Of a stretch of DNA of 64,000 nucleotides, positions 51,365 through 61,209 are shown piece by piece (the stretch's first letter is position 1; every line of letters begins with the position of its first letter). Below the pieces are notes generated by a model, which saw nothing but the letters and a program-made list of their open reading frames with translations, was not told where the DNA came from and did not search any database. Source of the stretch: Pedobacter sp. Bi126. Its GTDB lineage: Bacteria > Bacteroidota > Bacteroidia > Sphingobacteriales > Sphingobacteriaceae. The DNA lies in NCBI RefSeq assembly GCF_918698245.1, contig NZ_CAKKMS010000003.1, positions 744,001 to 808,000 of the forward strand, read 5' to 3'. The position numbers were made by a program, and so were the translations under genes.

Positions 51365-51824
51365 AAAGCAAATAATTTTGCTTGGCTTTTTATTCGTTAC
51401 TTCGCTATTTGTTGGCTGTACACCCAGCGTAATTGATAGTAACGTAGAAATCGCCAACCGCAGGTGGACCTACCGTAACCATATTTCGACACCGTTTGAG
51501 GTTAAGGATAATACTAAGGCCTACAACATTTATTTTAAGCTCAGACATACCGCCGATTATAAATATGCCAATATTTTTATCCTTGCGCATTTTAAAGATG
51601 GCAAAAAGATGATCACCCGGCGTTATCAATACAAACTCGCCAAAAATGATGGCGAATGGTTGGGCAGTGGTTCCGGGAATGTATTTAGTTATATCCTGCC
51701 GATGTTAACTAACTATCATTTTCCCCAAAATGGTAAGTTTGAGATCGAAATCGAGCAGAATATGCGTGATAACCCACTTTTAGAGATAAGTGATGTTGGT
51801 TTATTAGTTGAAGAGGCAAAATAA
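51333..51824 (+). CDS. gldH: Gliding motility lipoprotein GldH
   Basis: A 163-residue lipoprotein: signal IILLGFLFVTSLFVGCTPS with the lipobox Cys, then the GldH domain (ANRRWTYRNHISTPFEVKDN, YNIYFKLRHTADYKYANIFI, DNPLLEISDVGLLVEEAK). GldH is needed for gliding and type IX secretion in Flavobacterium; in many non-gliding Bacteroidota it persists. An ORF from 51258 is possible but lies inside the PSP1 tail; ATG 51333 fits. Confidence 0.88.
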   Translation: MAQKINLLLNKKQIILLGFLFVTSLFVGCTPSVIDSNVEIANRRWTYRNHISTPFEVKDNTKAYNIYFKLRHTADYKYANIFILAHFKDGKKMITRRYQYKLAKNDGEWLGSGSGNVFSYILPMLTNYHFPQNGKFEIEIEQNMRDNPLLEISDVGLLVEEAK

Positions 51825-51908
51825 GTTTTGTTTTCATTTAACATCTTATTGATTATTTAACCCATTCTCATTGTTTATTTGTATTTGAGTGCGTTTTTCG
51901 AAATTTTA

Positions 51909-51941
51909 TTTGGAAAAATTAGGTCTCGCACTAAATCTTTG
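51909..51941 (+). promoter_or_regulatory. Putative promoter of the TonB-dependent receptor
   Basis: TTTG at 51909-51912 and AATCTTTG at 51934-51941 (one mismatch to TAnnTTTG) are 21 bp apart. Between them lies TTAGGTCTCGCACTAA, also found before the lipoprotein gene at 7447. Confidence 0.5.
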
Positions 51942-51979
51942 TAATAAAATTGTTATTATTGTTTATAAACCTATGAACT

Positions 51980-54838
51980 ATGATACGAATTTTACTCAAA
52001 AACATCCTACCCCTTCTTCTCATTTTAATTTCTACTCAATTATTTGCCCAAGGCTTAAAGGGTAAGGTAACAGACTCTGCAGGCTTAGCTATTCCAGGGG
52101 CTACAGTTCAGGTAGTTGGCTCAAAAATTGGAACATCATCTGATGGAAATGGGTTTTATGCCTTAAAATTTCCTTCACCCGGCCCTTATAAAGTGAGGAT
52201 TTCTTTTACAGGCTATCAAACATCCGAAGTAGCTGTTCAGATCGACAATACCGTAAAAACGATGGATTTTGCATTGCAGGATGCGAAAGAACTGTTAAGT
52301 GATGTAGTTGTGGTTGGATCAAGATCAACGCCAAGAACGAACATCGAAAGCGTGGTTCCTGTTGATCTGATTTCTACTAAAGACGTTAAAGTATTTGCCC
52401 AAACAGATTTAACGCAGATTTTAAACTTTGTAGCGCCATCTTTTAGCTCTAACCGGCAAACCGTTGCTGATGGAACCGATCACATCGATCCTGCATCTTT
52501 ACGCGGTTTAGGACCAGATCAGGTTTTGGTGCTGGTAAACGGAAAACGTAGGCATACTACAGCATTGGTAAACATTAACGGTACTTTCGGGCGGGGTTCT
52601 GTCGGAACCGATTTAAACTCCATCCCGGTTTCGGCAATAGAACGCATTGAAGTGTTACGTGATGGTGCTGCGGCGCAGTACGGTTCGGATGCCATTGCAG
52701 GGGTAATCAACATTGTGTTAAAAAAGGTAACACCGTATAGTTTTTCTACCTCTTTCGGTCAGTCTTCATCAAGTGCTTTAGGGCGCGACTTTAGCGATGG
52801 CAGAACCTTTCAGGTTGATTTTAGCAAAGGATGGGCATTTAAAAATGATAAAGGTTTCATCAATTTTGCGGCACAATACCTCCAAAGAGGCTATACCAAC
52901 AGGGGCGGCTTAGATACCCGTCCGCTATTATATTCTGCAAGCCCAACTAAAGGTTCAACAGAAACCGAAGCTGATTTTCAAGCCCGTTTTGCAAGCTTAA
53001 AGGCTGCTGATGATGCAAGGGCAAGAGCAAACGGCTTGGATAGAAATAACATGCGCGTGGGTAACTCCGATTCGAAAAATGGAGGAGGTTTTTTAAACGG
53101 ACAGTTTAATTTTGGTAAAACCACTCAATTGTACTATGCAGCTGGCTTTACCCATAAAACCGGAAGTGCGGCTGGGTTTTATCGCCTGCCAACACAAACA
53201 ACACAGATTGATTTATCCATCTATCCTAATGGATTTTTGCCTTTCATCGATACCAAGATTAATGATTATTCATTCTCAGCCGGATTGAGGGGAAAAATAG
53301 GCACTTGGGATTACGACCTAAGTAATACAAGTGGAGAAAATACCATTGAGTTTAATATTGACAACACTGTAAATGCCTCATTACCAACAGGCACTAGCCC
53401 TACTTCGTTTTATGCAGGAGAATTGCTGTTCAGACAAAACACCAGTAATCTTGATTTAAGCAAAAAGCACATTATTGATGGTGGATTTTTAACTTCATTA
53501 AATACGGCATTTGGTGCTGAATTCAGGATAGATAATTACCAGATCAAAGAAGGTGAGCTTTTGTCCTATTCAAATGGTGGAAGATTGATCGGAACATCCC
53601 CTACGGCATCAGGAGCGCAGGTATTCCCAGGCTTTAAGCCCAGCAATGCATTGGATAAATCGAGGCACAACGTTGGTGCTTATGCCGATCTTGAAGCTGA
53701 ATTTGGACCCCTGGTAACTTTAGGGGCCGCGGGCCGTTATGAAAATTACAGTGATTTTGGTTCTAACTTCTCGTATAAATTTACGGGCAAGGTTAAGCTT
53801 TTTGGTGATGTTTCGCTGCGGGGAGCTTATTCCACAGGATTTAGGGCACCATCTTTACACCAACAATATTTTAATAATGAGAGTACACAGTTTGTAGGCA
53901 CCAATGCAACGCAGGTTTTAACTGTAAATAATGCAAATCCTATTGTGGCACAATTTGGTGTAGGCGCATTAAAACCTGAAATTTCAAAATCGGGAAGTTT
54001 AGGTTTAGCAGGCAAAATCGCCAAAACCTTTACTTTTACCGTCGATGCTTATAACATTGATATCAGCGACCGGATTGTTTTCTCCAGTCAGTATGCCCGC
54101 GAACGTGCTGGTGGTGTTTTAGTGCCAACTGGCGTAGTGAATCAGATTTTAAATACGGTAGATCCATCAGCACAAATTAACAGTGTACAGTTTTTTACCA
54201 ACGCCATTACCACCAATACCGCAGGTATTGATGTGGTTTTAACCAATAGATTCAATTTGGGCGCAAAAAGCAGCTTAATTTTAAGTGTTGCCGGAAATGT
54301 AAACAAAACCGTGGTGAGAAGTATTCAGGGGTCTGATAAAATTGAAAGTGATCCAACATTAAAGGCTAAACTTTTCGATCGTTTGGAACGCTCCCGTTTT
54401 GAAAGTTCTGTGCCTAAAAACAAACTAAATATTACCGCAACCTATAATGTAAATAAACTATCGTTTGTGGCAAGAACAGTCCGTTTTGGCGAGGTTACCT
54501 ATTTAAATGCTATCGATCCCAATGTTGCTGCCAATGGTTTGCCTATGCAATTGGATCAGACTTTTGCACCAAAATGGATAACTGATTTCTCAGTAAGTTA
54601 TACAGCAAATAAAACCTGGTCTGCTACTGTGGGAGCCAATAATATTTTTGATGTTTATCCTGATAAATTATATATCGATCCGCGTAATAATGAAAATAAT
54701 TTGAGCGGAAGCGCTGCGAGTAATTATTCTGGGGGATTAGACAATACCTCGAATGGTAGGTTTTTGTACTCAAGAGCCGTTAGCCAGTTTGGTTTTAGTG
54801 GTAGGTATGTGTATGGTAAAATTGCCTGTACTTTTTAA
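51980..54838 (+). CDS. TonB-dependent receptor with CarboxypepD_reg domain
   Basis: A 952-residue outer-membrane transporter. Signal peptide PLLLILISTQLFAQG; an N-terminal CarboxypepD_reg-like domain (about 25-105, GKVTDSAGLAIPGATVQVVG); plug (about 115-240, DVVVVGSRSTPRTNIESV, LRGLGPDQVLVLVNGKRRHT, IEVLRDGAAAQYGSDAIAGV); and a 22-strand-like barrel to the terminal aromatic strand. It lacks a SusD partner. The substrate is unknown; iron or vitamin complexes are typical for such receptors. Confidence 0.92.
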   Translation: MIRILLKNILPLLLILISTQLFAQGLKGKVTDSAGLAIPGATVQVVGSKIGTSSDGNGFYALKFPSPGPYKVRISFTGYQTSEVAVQIDNTVKTMDFALQDAKELLSDVVVVGSRSTPRTNIESVVPVDLISTKDVKVFAQTDLTQILNFVAPSFSSNRQTVADGTDHIDPASLRGLGPDQVLVLVNGKRRHTTALVNINGTFGRGSVGTDLNSIPVSAIERIEVLRDGAAAQYGSDAIAGVINIVLKKVTPYSFSTSFGQSSSSALGRDFSDGRTFQVDFSKGWAFKNDKGFINFAAQYLQRGYTNRGGLDTRPLLYSASPTKGSTETEADFQARFASLKAADDARARANGLDRNNMRVGNSDSKNGGGFLNGQFNFGKTTQLYYAAGFTHKTGSAAGFYRLPTQTTQIDLSIYPNGFLPFIDTKINDYSFSAGLRGKIGTWDYDLSNTSGENTIEFNIDNTVNASLPTGTSPTSFYAGELLFRQNTSNLDLSKKHIIDGGFLTSLNTAFGAEFRIDNYQIKEGELLSYSNGGRLIGTSPTASGAQVFPGFKPSNALDKSRHNVGAYADLEAEFGPLVTLGAAGRYENYSDFGSNFSYKFTGKVKLFGDVSLRGAYSTGFRAPSLHQQYFNNESTQFVGTNATQVLTVNNANPIVAQFGVGALKPEISKSGSLGLAGKIAKTFTFTVDAYNIDISDRIVFSSQYARERAGGVLVPTGVVNQILNTVDPSAQINSVQFFTNAITTNTAGIDVVLTNRFNLGAKSSLILSVAGNVNKTVVRSIQGSDKIESDPTLKAKLFDRLERSRFESSVPKNKLNITATYNVNKLSFVARTVRFGEVTYLNAIDPNVAANGLPMQLDQTFAPKWITDFSVSYTANKTWSATVGANNIFDVYPDKLYIDPRNNENNLSGSAASNYSGGLDNTSNGRFLYSRAVSQFGFSGRYVYGKIACTF

Positions 54839-54855
54839 CAATATTTAAATTAATC

Positions 54856-55040
54856 AGCTGTCTCGAATAAATTTAATTGTTCTAGTGAAAAATTATATTT
54901 AGATTTTTCGTCATTCCCAACCTGATTGGGAATCTTAATGCCAATGGAAACACGCATTAAGATTCCCGCATTCGCGAGAATGACGTAAGGTGAATAGAGT
55001 TTCGATAAGAATACGATTCAGTTCGAGACAGCTTTTTTTT
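54856..55040 (+). terminator. Terminator hairpin of the TonB receptor, split by a palindromic repeat
   Basis: AGCTGTCTCGAA (54856-54867) is perfectly complementary to TTCGAGACAGCT (55022-55033), followed by a run of Ts. The arms are 154 nt apart, and that gap contains the complete GTCAT palindrome at 54909-54985. Confidence 0.55.
54909..54985. repeat. GTCAT-ended palindromic repeat
   Basis: CGTCATTC (54909-54916) pairs with GAATGACG (54978-54985), and GGGAATCTTA (54928-54937) with TAAGATTCCC (54958-54967). The loop is GC-poor. Confidence 0.85.
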
Positions 55041-55051
55041 ATATCGAAGAC

Positions 55052-56353
55052 CTACAAATACTGAAGCAAACTCTCCAGTTTCATTCCCCTCGATCCTTTT
55101 AACAATACCAAATGACCCTGAACCGGGTTTTCCTGTAAATATGCCGCTGCTTCGGCCGGACTTTCGAAAAATGCGCCCTTAAAATTGTCTTTAAATGAAT
55201 AGAAATCCTTCCCGATAAAAATAATTTGATCCAAGCCGCTTTCATTAGCCTGTTTCGCAATGAGTTCATGCTGTCCGAGTGATTCTGGCCCAAGCTCAAA
55301 CATATCACCCAAAATAGCAGTCTTTTTATCAGCCGATAATACTGCAATATTTTTCAGTGCAGCGGTCATGCTGCTTGGGTTTGCATTATAAAAATCGCAG
55401 ATTACGGTATTCTTTTCTGTTTTGGTTAATTGAGAACGGTTATTTTTTGGCTGATAATTAGATAAACCGGAATTGATTTCATCCGGAGTCATATCAAAGA
55501 AATCGCCAATACAGATTGCAGCAAGAATGTTTTCGAAATTATAGCTACCGGTTAAATTGGTTTTAACAGAAGAAGAAACCTCATGGTTGGTCCAATCCAC
55601 CTCGATAAAAGGGTCGCTGCTTTTTAATTTACCTTTAATGGTATTGCCGTTTTCTGTTCCATAATAAATCAGTTTATTTAAACCTGCGGCAGTGCTCATT
55701 TCAAGCAAGTATGGATTGTCTCTATTGATAAAAGTATAACCATGGGTTTCTTTTAAATAGGCATAAAGTTCTGCTTTGCCCTTTTTTACCCCTTCAAATC
55801 CGCCGAATCCATCTAAATGTGCCATGCCAACATTGGTAATAATGCCATGTGTGGGCTGAGCAATGGTACAAAGCAGCTCTATTTCCTTCTGATGGTTTGC
55901 TCCCATTTCGATTACCGCAATCTGCACTTCACCAGTGATGGACAAGATAGATAACGGAACACCAATGTGATTGTTTAAATTACCGAATGTGGCAAAGGTT
56001 TTGTATCGTTCTGCTAAAACAGCATTTACCAATTCTTTGCTGGTTGTTTTGCCGTTACTACCTGTTAAACCGATTACCGGAATATTTAATTGTTTGCGGT
56101 GATAGCGTGCCAGATCCTGCAAAGTGCTTAATACATCTTCAACCAAGAGGCATTGACTATTTTCGGCATACTTTTCTTCATCTACAACTGCATAAGCTGC
56201 GCCTTTTTCAATAGCTTGAGCAGCAAATTCGTTGGCATTAAAAAGATCTCCTTTAAGGGCAAAAAAGATACAACCCGGGCTAATGTTTCTGGTATCGGTA
56301 GAAATAATATTATGCTGTAAGTAATGCTGATAAAGGGTTTCTGTATTTGTCAT
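55052..56353 (-). CDS. murF: UDP-N-acetylmuramoyl-tripeptide--D-alanyl-D-alanine ligase
   Basis: Last cytoplasmic step of the peptidoglycan stem peptide. 433 residues, three-domain Mur ligase: N-terminal SPGCIFFALKGDLFNANEF, the ATP P-loop GLTGSNGKTTSKELV, MGANHQKEIELLC, and C-terminal NNRSQLTKTEKNTVICDFYN with LGDMFELG. Length and motifs are normal. It is isolated from the mur cluster. Confidence 0.95.
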   Translation of the reverse strand: MTNTETLYQHYLQHNIISTDTRNISPGCIFFALKGDLFNANEFAAQAIEKGAAYAVVDEEKYAENSQCLLVEDVLSTLQDLARYHRKQLNIPVIGLTGSNGKTTSKELVNAVLAERYKTFATFGNLNNHIGVPLSILSITGEVQIAVIEMGANHQKEIELLCTIAQPTHGIITNVGMAHLDGFGGFEGVKKGKAELYAYLKETHGYTFINRDNPYLLEMSTAAGLNKLIYYGTENGNTIKGKLKSSDPFIEVDWTNHEVSSSVKTNLTGSYNFENILAAICIGDFFDMTPDEINSGLSNYQPKNNRSQLTKTEKNTVICDFYNANPSSMTAALKNIAVLSADKKTAILGDMFELGPESLGQHELIAKQANESGLDQIIFIGKDFYSFKDNFKGAFFESPAEAAAYLQENPVQGHLVLLKGSRGMKLESLLQYL

Positions 56354-56534
56354 TTTAAATAGATTGCGAAGGTAAAATTACGAATCAAGCCCAAATAAAA
56401 CACTCTTTTTCCAATCTTCACTATTTCTTCATCAATTTCCTTCAGAAAGACTCTACATTCATTGCTGAATAAACGAATTGCGGCAGTTTTTAAGCATTGT
56501 TTTTCGATCATTATTAACTAAACTAATTTAAATC

Positions 56535-59500
56535 ATGAAGAAACTATTACAAAGTTTGTTCGTTCTGCTGCTATTTGCATCCATCGCAATGGCACAAGAA
56601 AGAACCATCACGGGTACGGTTACCGCTAAGGAAGATGGAACGCCAATTCCCGGAGTAAGTATTAAGGTAGTCGGTACCAATATAGGCATGTCATCCGGAG
56701 CAGATGGGAAATTCTCTCTAAAAATTTCGTCGGGTGCAAAAAGTTTACAATTCTCTTCCTTGGGATTCTTGATGCAAACAATAAACATAGGCTCTTCTAA
56801 TGTAATCAACGTGGTGTTGCTTCCAGATTCGAAAATTTTAGGAGAAGTAGTAGTAACAGCCTTAGGTATAAAAAGGGAGAAACGTACGCTTACCTACTCT
56901 ACACAAGAGGTTAGTGGAAGCGCCTTGGTAGATGCAAAAGAAAATAACCTGGTTAATGCCCTGGCAGGTAAGGTTGCTGGTGTGCAGATTACCAATTCAA
57001 GTGGTGCTGCCGGAGGCTCCTCAAAAATCGTAATCCGGGGAAATACTTCATTAACAGGAGAAAACGGCGCGCTTTTTATTTTAGACGGAGTGCCAATTGA
57101 TAACTCCGAAGCAGGTAATCCTGATGGAGCATTAAGTGCTGGCGGAACATCGAACCGTGCCATAGATATTGATCCAAATATTATTGAAAGTGTAACCATC
57201 TTAAAAGGAGCCGCCGCGAGTGCCTTGTACGGTGCTGCTGCCGCTAGAGGCGTAGTCATTATTACCACCAAAACAGGAAAAGGAAAACCTTCTGTGACCT
57301 TAAGCTCTGGAATAACATTTGATAACCCTATTTTTCCTGAGTTTCAAGATAAGTATGCCCAAGGCAGTAATGGCGTTTATGTTGATGGGAATAATGGCCA
57401 ACTCAGTTCATCATCATGGGGCCCACTTATTGATGGTTTAACGGTAAATGGACAGCCAGTGCAAAAGCACGACCCTAGAAAGGAGTTCTTTAAAACAGGT
57501 TTTACAACTGATAATACTTTAGCAGTAAATGGTTCAACAGATAACTCAACTTATCTGGTTTCTTATTCCTATTTAAAAACGAACGGAACAGTGCCATCAA
57601 CAGATTTTGGAAGACATTCGCTATTCACGAAATTTTCCAATAAAATCACAAAAGATATCACTGTTAACGGACAGTTTAATTATGTTAATTCTGTAAATAA
57701 CCGTTTAGCAGAAGGAAATGGATTGGCCAGTCCTTATTGGACTGTCTATGCTGCCCCTATCTCATGGGATCCATTCCCAACCACAAACCCTGATGGTTCA
57801 CAACGTGTATACAGAGCGGCCAGAAACAATCCGTATTGGTTGGTAGATAACACTAAGTTTGTATCTGCAGTTAACCGTTTTTTACCTGTACTTACAGTGA
57901 GCTACAATCCTTTACCATGGTTAACCATAACCGAACGTGGTGGTGCTGACATTTACAATGATAACAGTAACTACCATGAATCACCAGGAATAGTAGGTGG
58001 AGAATCTGAAGATGGTAAGATGTATAACCGTGAAATAAATTATAAGCAATTTAATAATGACATTATTGTTGAGGCCAAGAAGAACTTTAATGAAGATTGG
58101 TTTGGTAGCATATTAATAGGTAACAACATTCTAAGCAACTCGCAAAGGATTGTGTTTGATAAAGGAGTGGGCTTATCTGCGGCCGATTTTTACAATATTA
58201 ACAATGCCTCTACTCAAATATCTTCCATAAATAATTACACCAGAAGAAAAGTTGGGTACTATGCACAATTAACAACCGAATATAAAAGAATGTTATCCTT
58301 TTCATTAACCGGGCGTTATGACGGAACTTCGGTTCTGAGTCAGGATAAAAATTATTATCCATATGGTTCAGCATCGGCAGCTTTTATTTTTACCGAGCCA
58401 CTTCATTTAGAGGATAATGACATATTAAATTTTGGTAAGATCAGACTGTCGTACTCTTATGTAGGAAACGATAACGTAGGCCCATATGCACTAACTACAC
58501 CTTATCTTCATCCTGTAATTTCGAACATCGAATTCCCTTACGATAAAAACAACGGGTTTTTAATGACCAATACCTATGGTGATCCTAATCTTAAAAATGA
58601 AGGATTAAAAGAGTTCGAAACTGGAATCGAATTAAAGATGTTTAAAAGTAGATTAAGTATTGAAGCTACTTATTTCGACAAAAAAAGTATTGATCTGATT
58701 ACCACTACTCCAATTACGCCGTCATCAGGTTTTAATGCTGCAACAATTAATGCCGCCAGCATGTACAATAGGGGGATAGAATTAATCCTTAACGGCACAC
58801 CGATTAAAACAAAGGATATTACCTGGAATATTGGACTTAACTTCTCAAAAATTAAAAATGAAGTTACAGAACTGGGTAAAGATTTGGATAATATCCAATT
58901 TGCCGGATTTACAAACCCAGGTATTTTTGCCTACAAAAACCAACCTTATGGTGTAATATATGGTTCCAGGTATAAAAGAAATGGCGATGGTAAGTTATTA
59001 ATCGATGATGAGGGCTATCCGATTATTGATGATCAACTTGGCGTAATCGGAAACACAACACCAAAATGGAATGCCGGCTTAACTACAAGTTTCGCTTATA
59101 AAGGTTTTAGTTTATCAGCCGTATTCGACATGAGGTATGGCGGTGATGTTTATAATTTAGATGGCCATTATTTAGATTTTTACGGGACAACCAAAAAGAC
59201 TGAAGATAGAACGGCAACAACAGTTTTCGATGGAATCAGAGAAAGTGACGGGAAGGTAAATACAACCGTTGCAAAACTGGATCAGGGATACTACCAAAAT
59301 AATGAGAGCGTGGTAGATGAAACAGGTGTAGAGGATGGCACTTATTATAAATTAAGACAGGTAACCTTATCCTATAGTTTTAATCCATCGCTTTTAAAGA
59401 GAACTCCATTTAAAGGATTGAGTATAGCTGCCACTGGCAGAAACTTATGGATCTATGCCCCCCATTATACGGGTTCAGATCCAGAGGTGAGTTTGTATGG

Positions 59501-59582
59501 AACAGGTAATGGCGCAAGTTTTACCAATTTTGTTACCCCAACAAACAGGAGTTATAATTTTGCAATAAAAGCAACCTTTTAA
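56535..59582 (+). CDS. SusC/RagA-family TonB-linked outer-membrane protein
   Basis: A 1015-residue nutrient transporter barrel. Signal peptide; CarboxypepD_reg domain (about 20-105); SusC plug signature LGEVVVTALGIKREKRTLTY, LAGKVAGVQITNSSG, ILDGVPIDNSEAG, ILKGAAASALYG; a large barrel with a terminal aromatic strand (YNFAIKATF). It is paired with the SusD homologue 11 nt downstream. The substrate is unknown: no polysaccharide-degrading genes are adjacent. Confidence 0.95.
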   Translation: MKKLLQSLFVLLLFASIAMAQERTITGTVTAKEDGTPIPGVSIKVVGTNIGMSSGADGKFSLKISSGAKSLQFSSLGFLMQTINIGSSNVINVVLLPDSKILGEVVVTALGIKREKRTLTYSTQEVSGSALVDAKENNLVNALAGKVAGVQITNSSGAAGGSSKIVIRGNTSLTGENGALFILDGVPIDNSEAGNPDGALSAGGTSNRAIDIDPNIIESVTILKGAAASALYGAAAARGVVIITTKTGKGKPSVTLSSGITFDNPIFPEFQDKYAQGSNGVYVDGNNGQLSSSSWGPLIDGLTVNGQPVQKHDPRKEFFKTGFTTDNTLAVNGSTDNSTYLVSYSYLKTNGTVPSTDFGRHSLFTKFSNKITKDITVNGQFNYVNSVNNRLAEGNGLASPYWTVYAAPISWDPFPTTNPDGSQRVYRAARNNPYWLVDNTKFVSAVNRFLPVLTVSYNPLPWLTITERGGADIYNDNSNYHESPGIVGGESEDGKMYNREINYKQFNNDIIVEAKKNFNEDWFGSILIGNNILSNSQRIVFDKGVGLSAADFYNINNASTQISSINNYTRRKVGYYAQLTTEYKRMLSFSLTGRYDGTSVLSQDKNYYPYGSASAAFIFTEPLHLEDNDILNFGKIRLSYSYVGNDNVGPYALTTPYLHPVISNIEFPYDKNNGFLMTNTYGDPNLKNEGLKEFETGIELKMFKSRLSIEATYFDKKSIDLITTTPITPSSGFNAATINAASMYNRGIELILNGTPIKTKDITWNIGLNFSKIKNEVTELGKDLDNIQFAGFTNPGIFAYKNQPYGVIYGSRYKRNGDGKLLIDDEGYPIIDDQLGVIGNTTPKWNAGLTTSFAYKGFSLSAVFDMRYGGDVYNLDGHYLDFYGTTKKTEDRTATTVFDGIRESDGKVNTTVAKLDQGYYQNNESVVDETGVEDGTYYKLRQVTLSYSFNPSLLKRTPFKGLSIAATGRNLWIYAPHYTGSDPEVSLYGTGNGASFTNFVTPTNRSYNFAIKATF

Positions 59583-59593
59583 TCTAAGCAAAC

Positions 59594-61024
59594 ATGAAAG
59601 TTATATATTATTCAATAGCCACTTTATTACTGCTTTCTTTTAGTAGTTGTAAGAAATTTCTTGATATCAATCAAGATCCCAATAATCCATTAAAAGTACA
59701 AGAGTCGTTAATTTTAACCCCTGTTGAGCTTTATACCACTACGCAGATTGTTGGGGGGTACCCTTCAATAACGACGGCTTATTGGACACAACAGCTGGCG
59801 CTAAATCAAGAATCGCCAAATATCGATACGTATCGCATTACTCCAACAGATGTAAACAATACCTGGAGCTTTGATCTTTATCCCGCTATTTTTTATAACC
59901 TGCGTAATATGATCAGCGATGCGGATAAGAAAAGTAATACCAGTTATTCGGGCGTTGGTAAAATTTTATTGGCTTATAATTTAGCCGTTTGTACCGATTT
60001 GTGGGGTGATATACCTTACACACAGGCGTTTAATTCTTTAAATGGACTTAAGCCAGTTTACGATTCGCAAGAAAGTATATATAAGGTTATTCAAACAACG
60101 CTCGATGACGCTATTGTAAAGCTAAATACACCAAATACAAATAAAGCGATGGGGGGTGATGATCTTATTTACGAAGGAAAATTAGCTGCCTGGAAGAAAT
60201 TTGCTTATACCCTGAAGGCACGATATTATTTACGTTTAAGCAAAGCGGCAGGCTATAATGCAGCTACTCAAGCAGATTTGGCGCTTACTGCACTTCAAAA
60301 TGGTTTTACTTCAAATGCTGATAATGCAATGATAACCTATGCTGGTGGTGCAAAGGCTGAAAATCCTTGGTATCAGAATACGCTGCCAGGAGCTGGTGGG
60401 GTTGTTTTATCTTCAAATTTTGTCGATATGTTAAAATTAAATAACGATCCTCGGCTGCCTATAATGGCAAACCCAGGTTCGGATAATGATTATGTTGGAA
60501 GAACAAGCGGTACGGCTGCAGCAACAGATCCGGCCACTTATGCTACAGTAGGTATCGTTTATGGAGGGGATGTTGATGGAGATGAGAACAAACAAAAAAT
60601 AGCGCAGGCAGCCCCAGTATATCTGGCTACTTATGCAGAAGCATTATTTATTAAGGCAGAGGCTACACTTTATAAATCAGGAGCGGCAGCCGCTACGCCG
60701 ATATATAACAGTGCCATTGCTGCACACATGGATATGTTGAATGTATCTGCTGCAGATAAGGCTACTTATCTTGCTGCCCATGCAACACTTGATCCTTCAG
60801 TCCCTTTAAAAACAATAATTGACGAAAAATATATTGCCGATTTTTTATCTCTTGAAGTCTATAACGACTGGCGGAGAACAGGGTATCCTGCCTTATCTGT
60901 GGTTCAAAATGCATTTAAACCTTATATTCCACAACGCTTTCCTTACCCTTCGCAAGAAATTACCTCGAACCCACAGCCACAACAAAGTATCGCTACTTCA
61001 ACAAAGGTTTGGTGGGCCAATTAG
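59594..61024 (+). CDS. SusD/RagB-like outer-membrane lipoprotein
   Basis: A 476-residue substrate-capture lipoprotein lid for the SusC partner. Lipoprotein signal LLLLSFSSCKKFLDINQDPN with Cys at 19; SusD-like TPR-helix region with WGDIPYTQAF, LKARYYLRLSKAAGYN and AEALFIKAEATLY; C-terminal EVYNDWRRTGYPAL. This form matches the SusD_2/SusD-like_2 type. It is followed by a strong terminator, closing the two-gene unit. Confidence 0.93.
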   Translation: MKVIYYSIATLLLLSFSSCKKFLDINQDPNNPLKVQESLILTPVELYTTTQIVGGYPSITTAYWTQQLALNQESPNIDTYRITPTDVNNTWSFDLYPAIFYNLRNMISDADKKSNTSYSGVGKILLAYNLAVCTDLWGDIPYTQAFNSLNGLKPVYDSQESIYKVIQTTLDDAIVKLNTPNTNKAMGGDDLIYEGKLAAWKKFAYTLKARYYLRLSKAAGYNAATQADLALTALQNGFTSNADNAMITYAGGAKAENPWYQNTLPGAGGVVLSSNFVDMLKLNNDPRLPIMANPGSDNDYVGRTSGTAAATDPATYATVGIVYGGDVDGDENKQKIAQAAPVYLATYAEALFIKAEATLYKSGAAAATPIYNSAIAAHMDMLNVSAADKATYLAAHATLDPSVPLKTIIDEKYIADFLSLEVYNDWRRTGYPALSVVQNAFKPYIPQRFPYPSQEITSNPQPQQSIATSTKVWWAN

Positions 61025-61079
61025 ATTGGTTTTCATATGGCAGTTCGAATGGCATTGCTTTATGATCTGATTTTATAAT

Positions 61080-61118
61080 AAAAGTAAAGCCTCCAGTAAT
61101 GGGGGCTTTACTTTTATT
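61080..61118 (+). terminator. Rho-independent terminator of the SusC/SusD unit
   Basis: AAAGTAAAGCCTCC (61081-61094) pairs with GGGGGCTTTACTTT (one wobble) and ends in a T-rich tract. Confidence 0.85.
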
Positions 61119-61209
61119 CAGAAGAAGTACTTGACCACAAAAATGATATGAATGTGGGTGTTCAAATCATATTTATTTTATGTATTATTGGTTAAACAAT
61201 TATTTTTTC

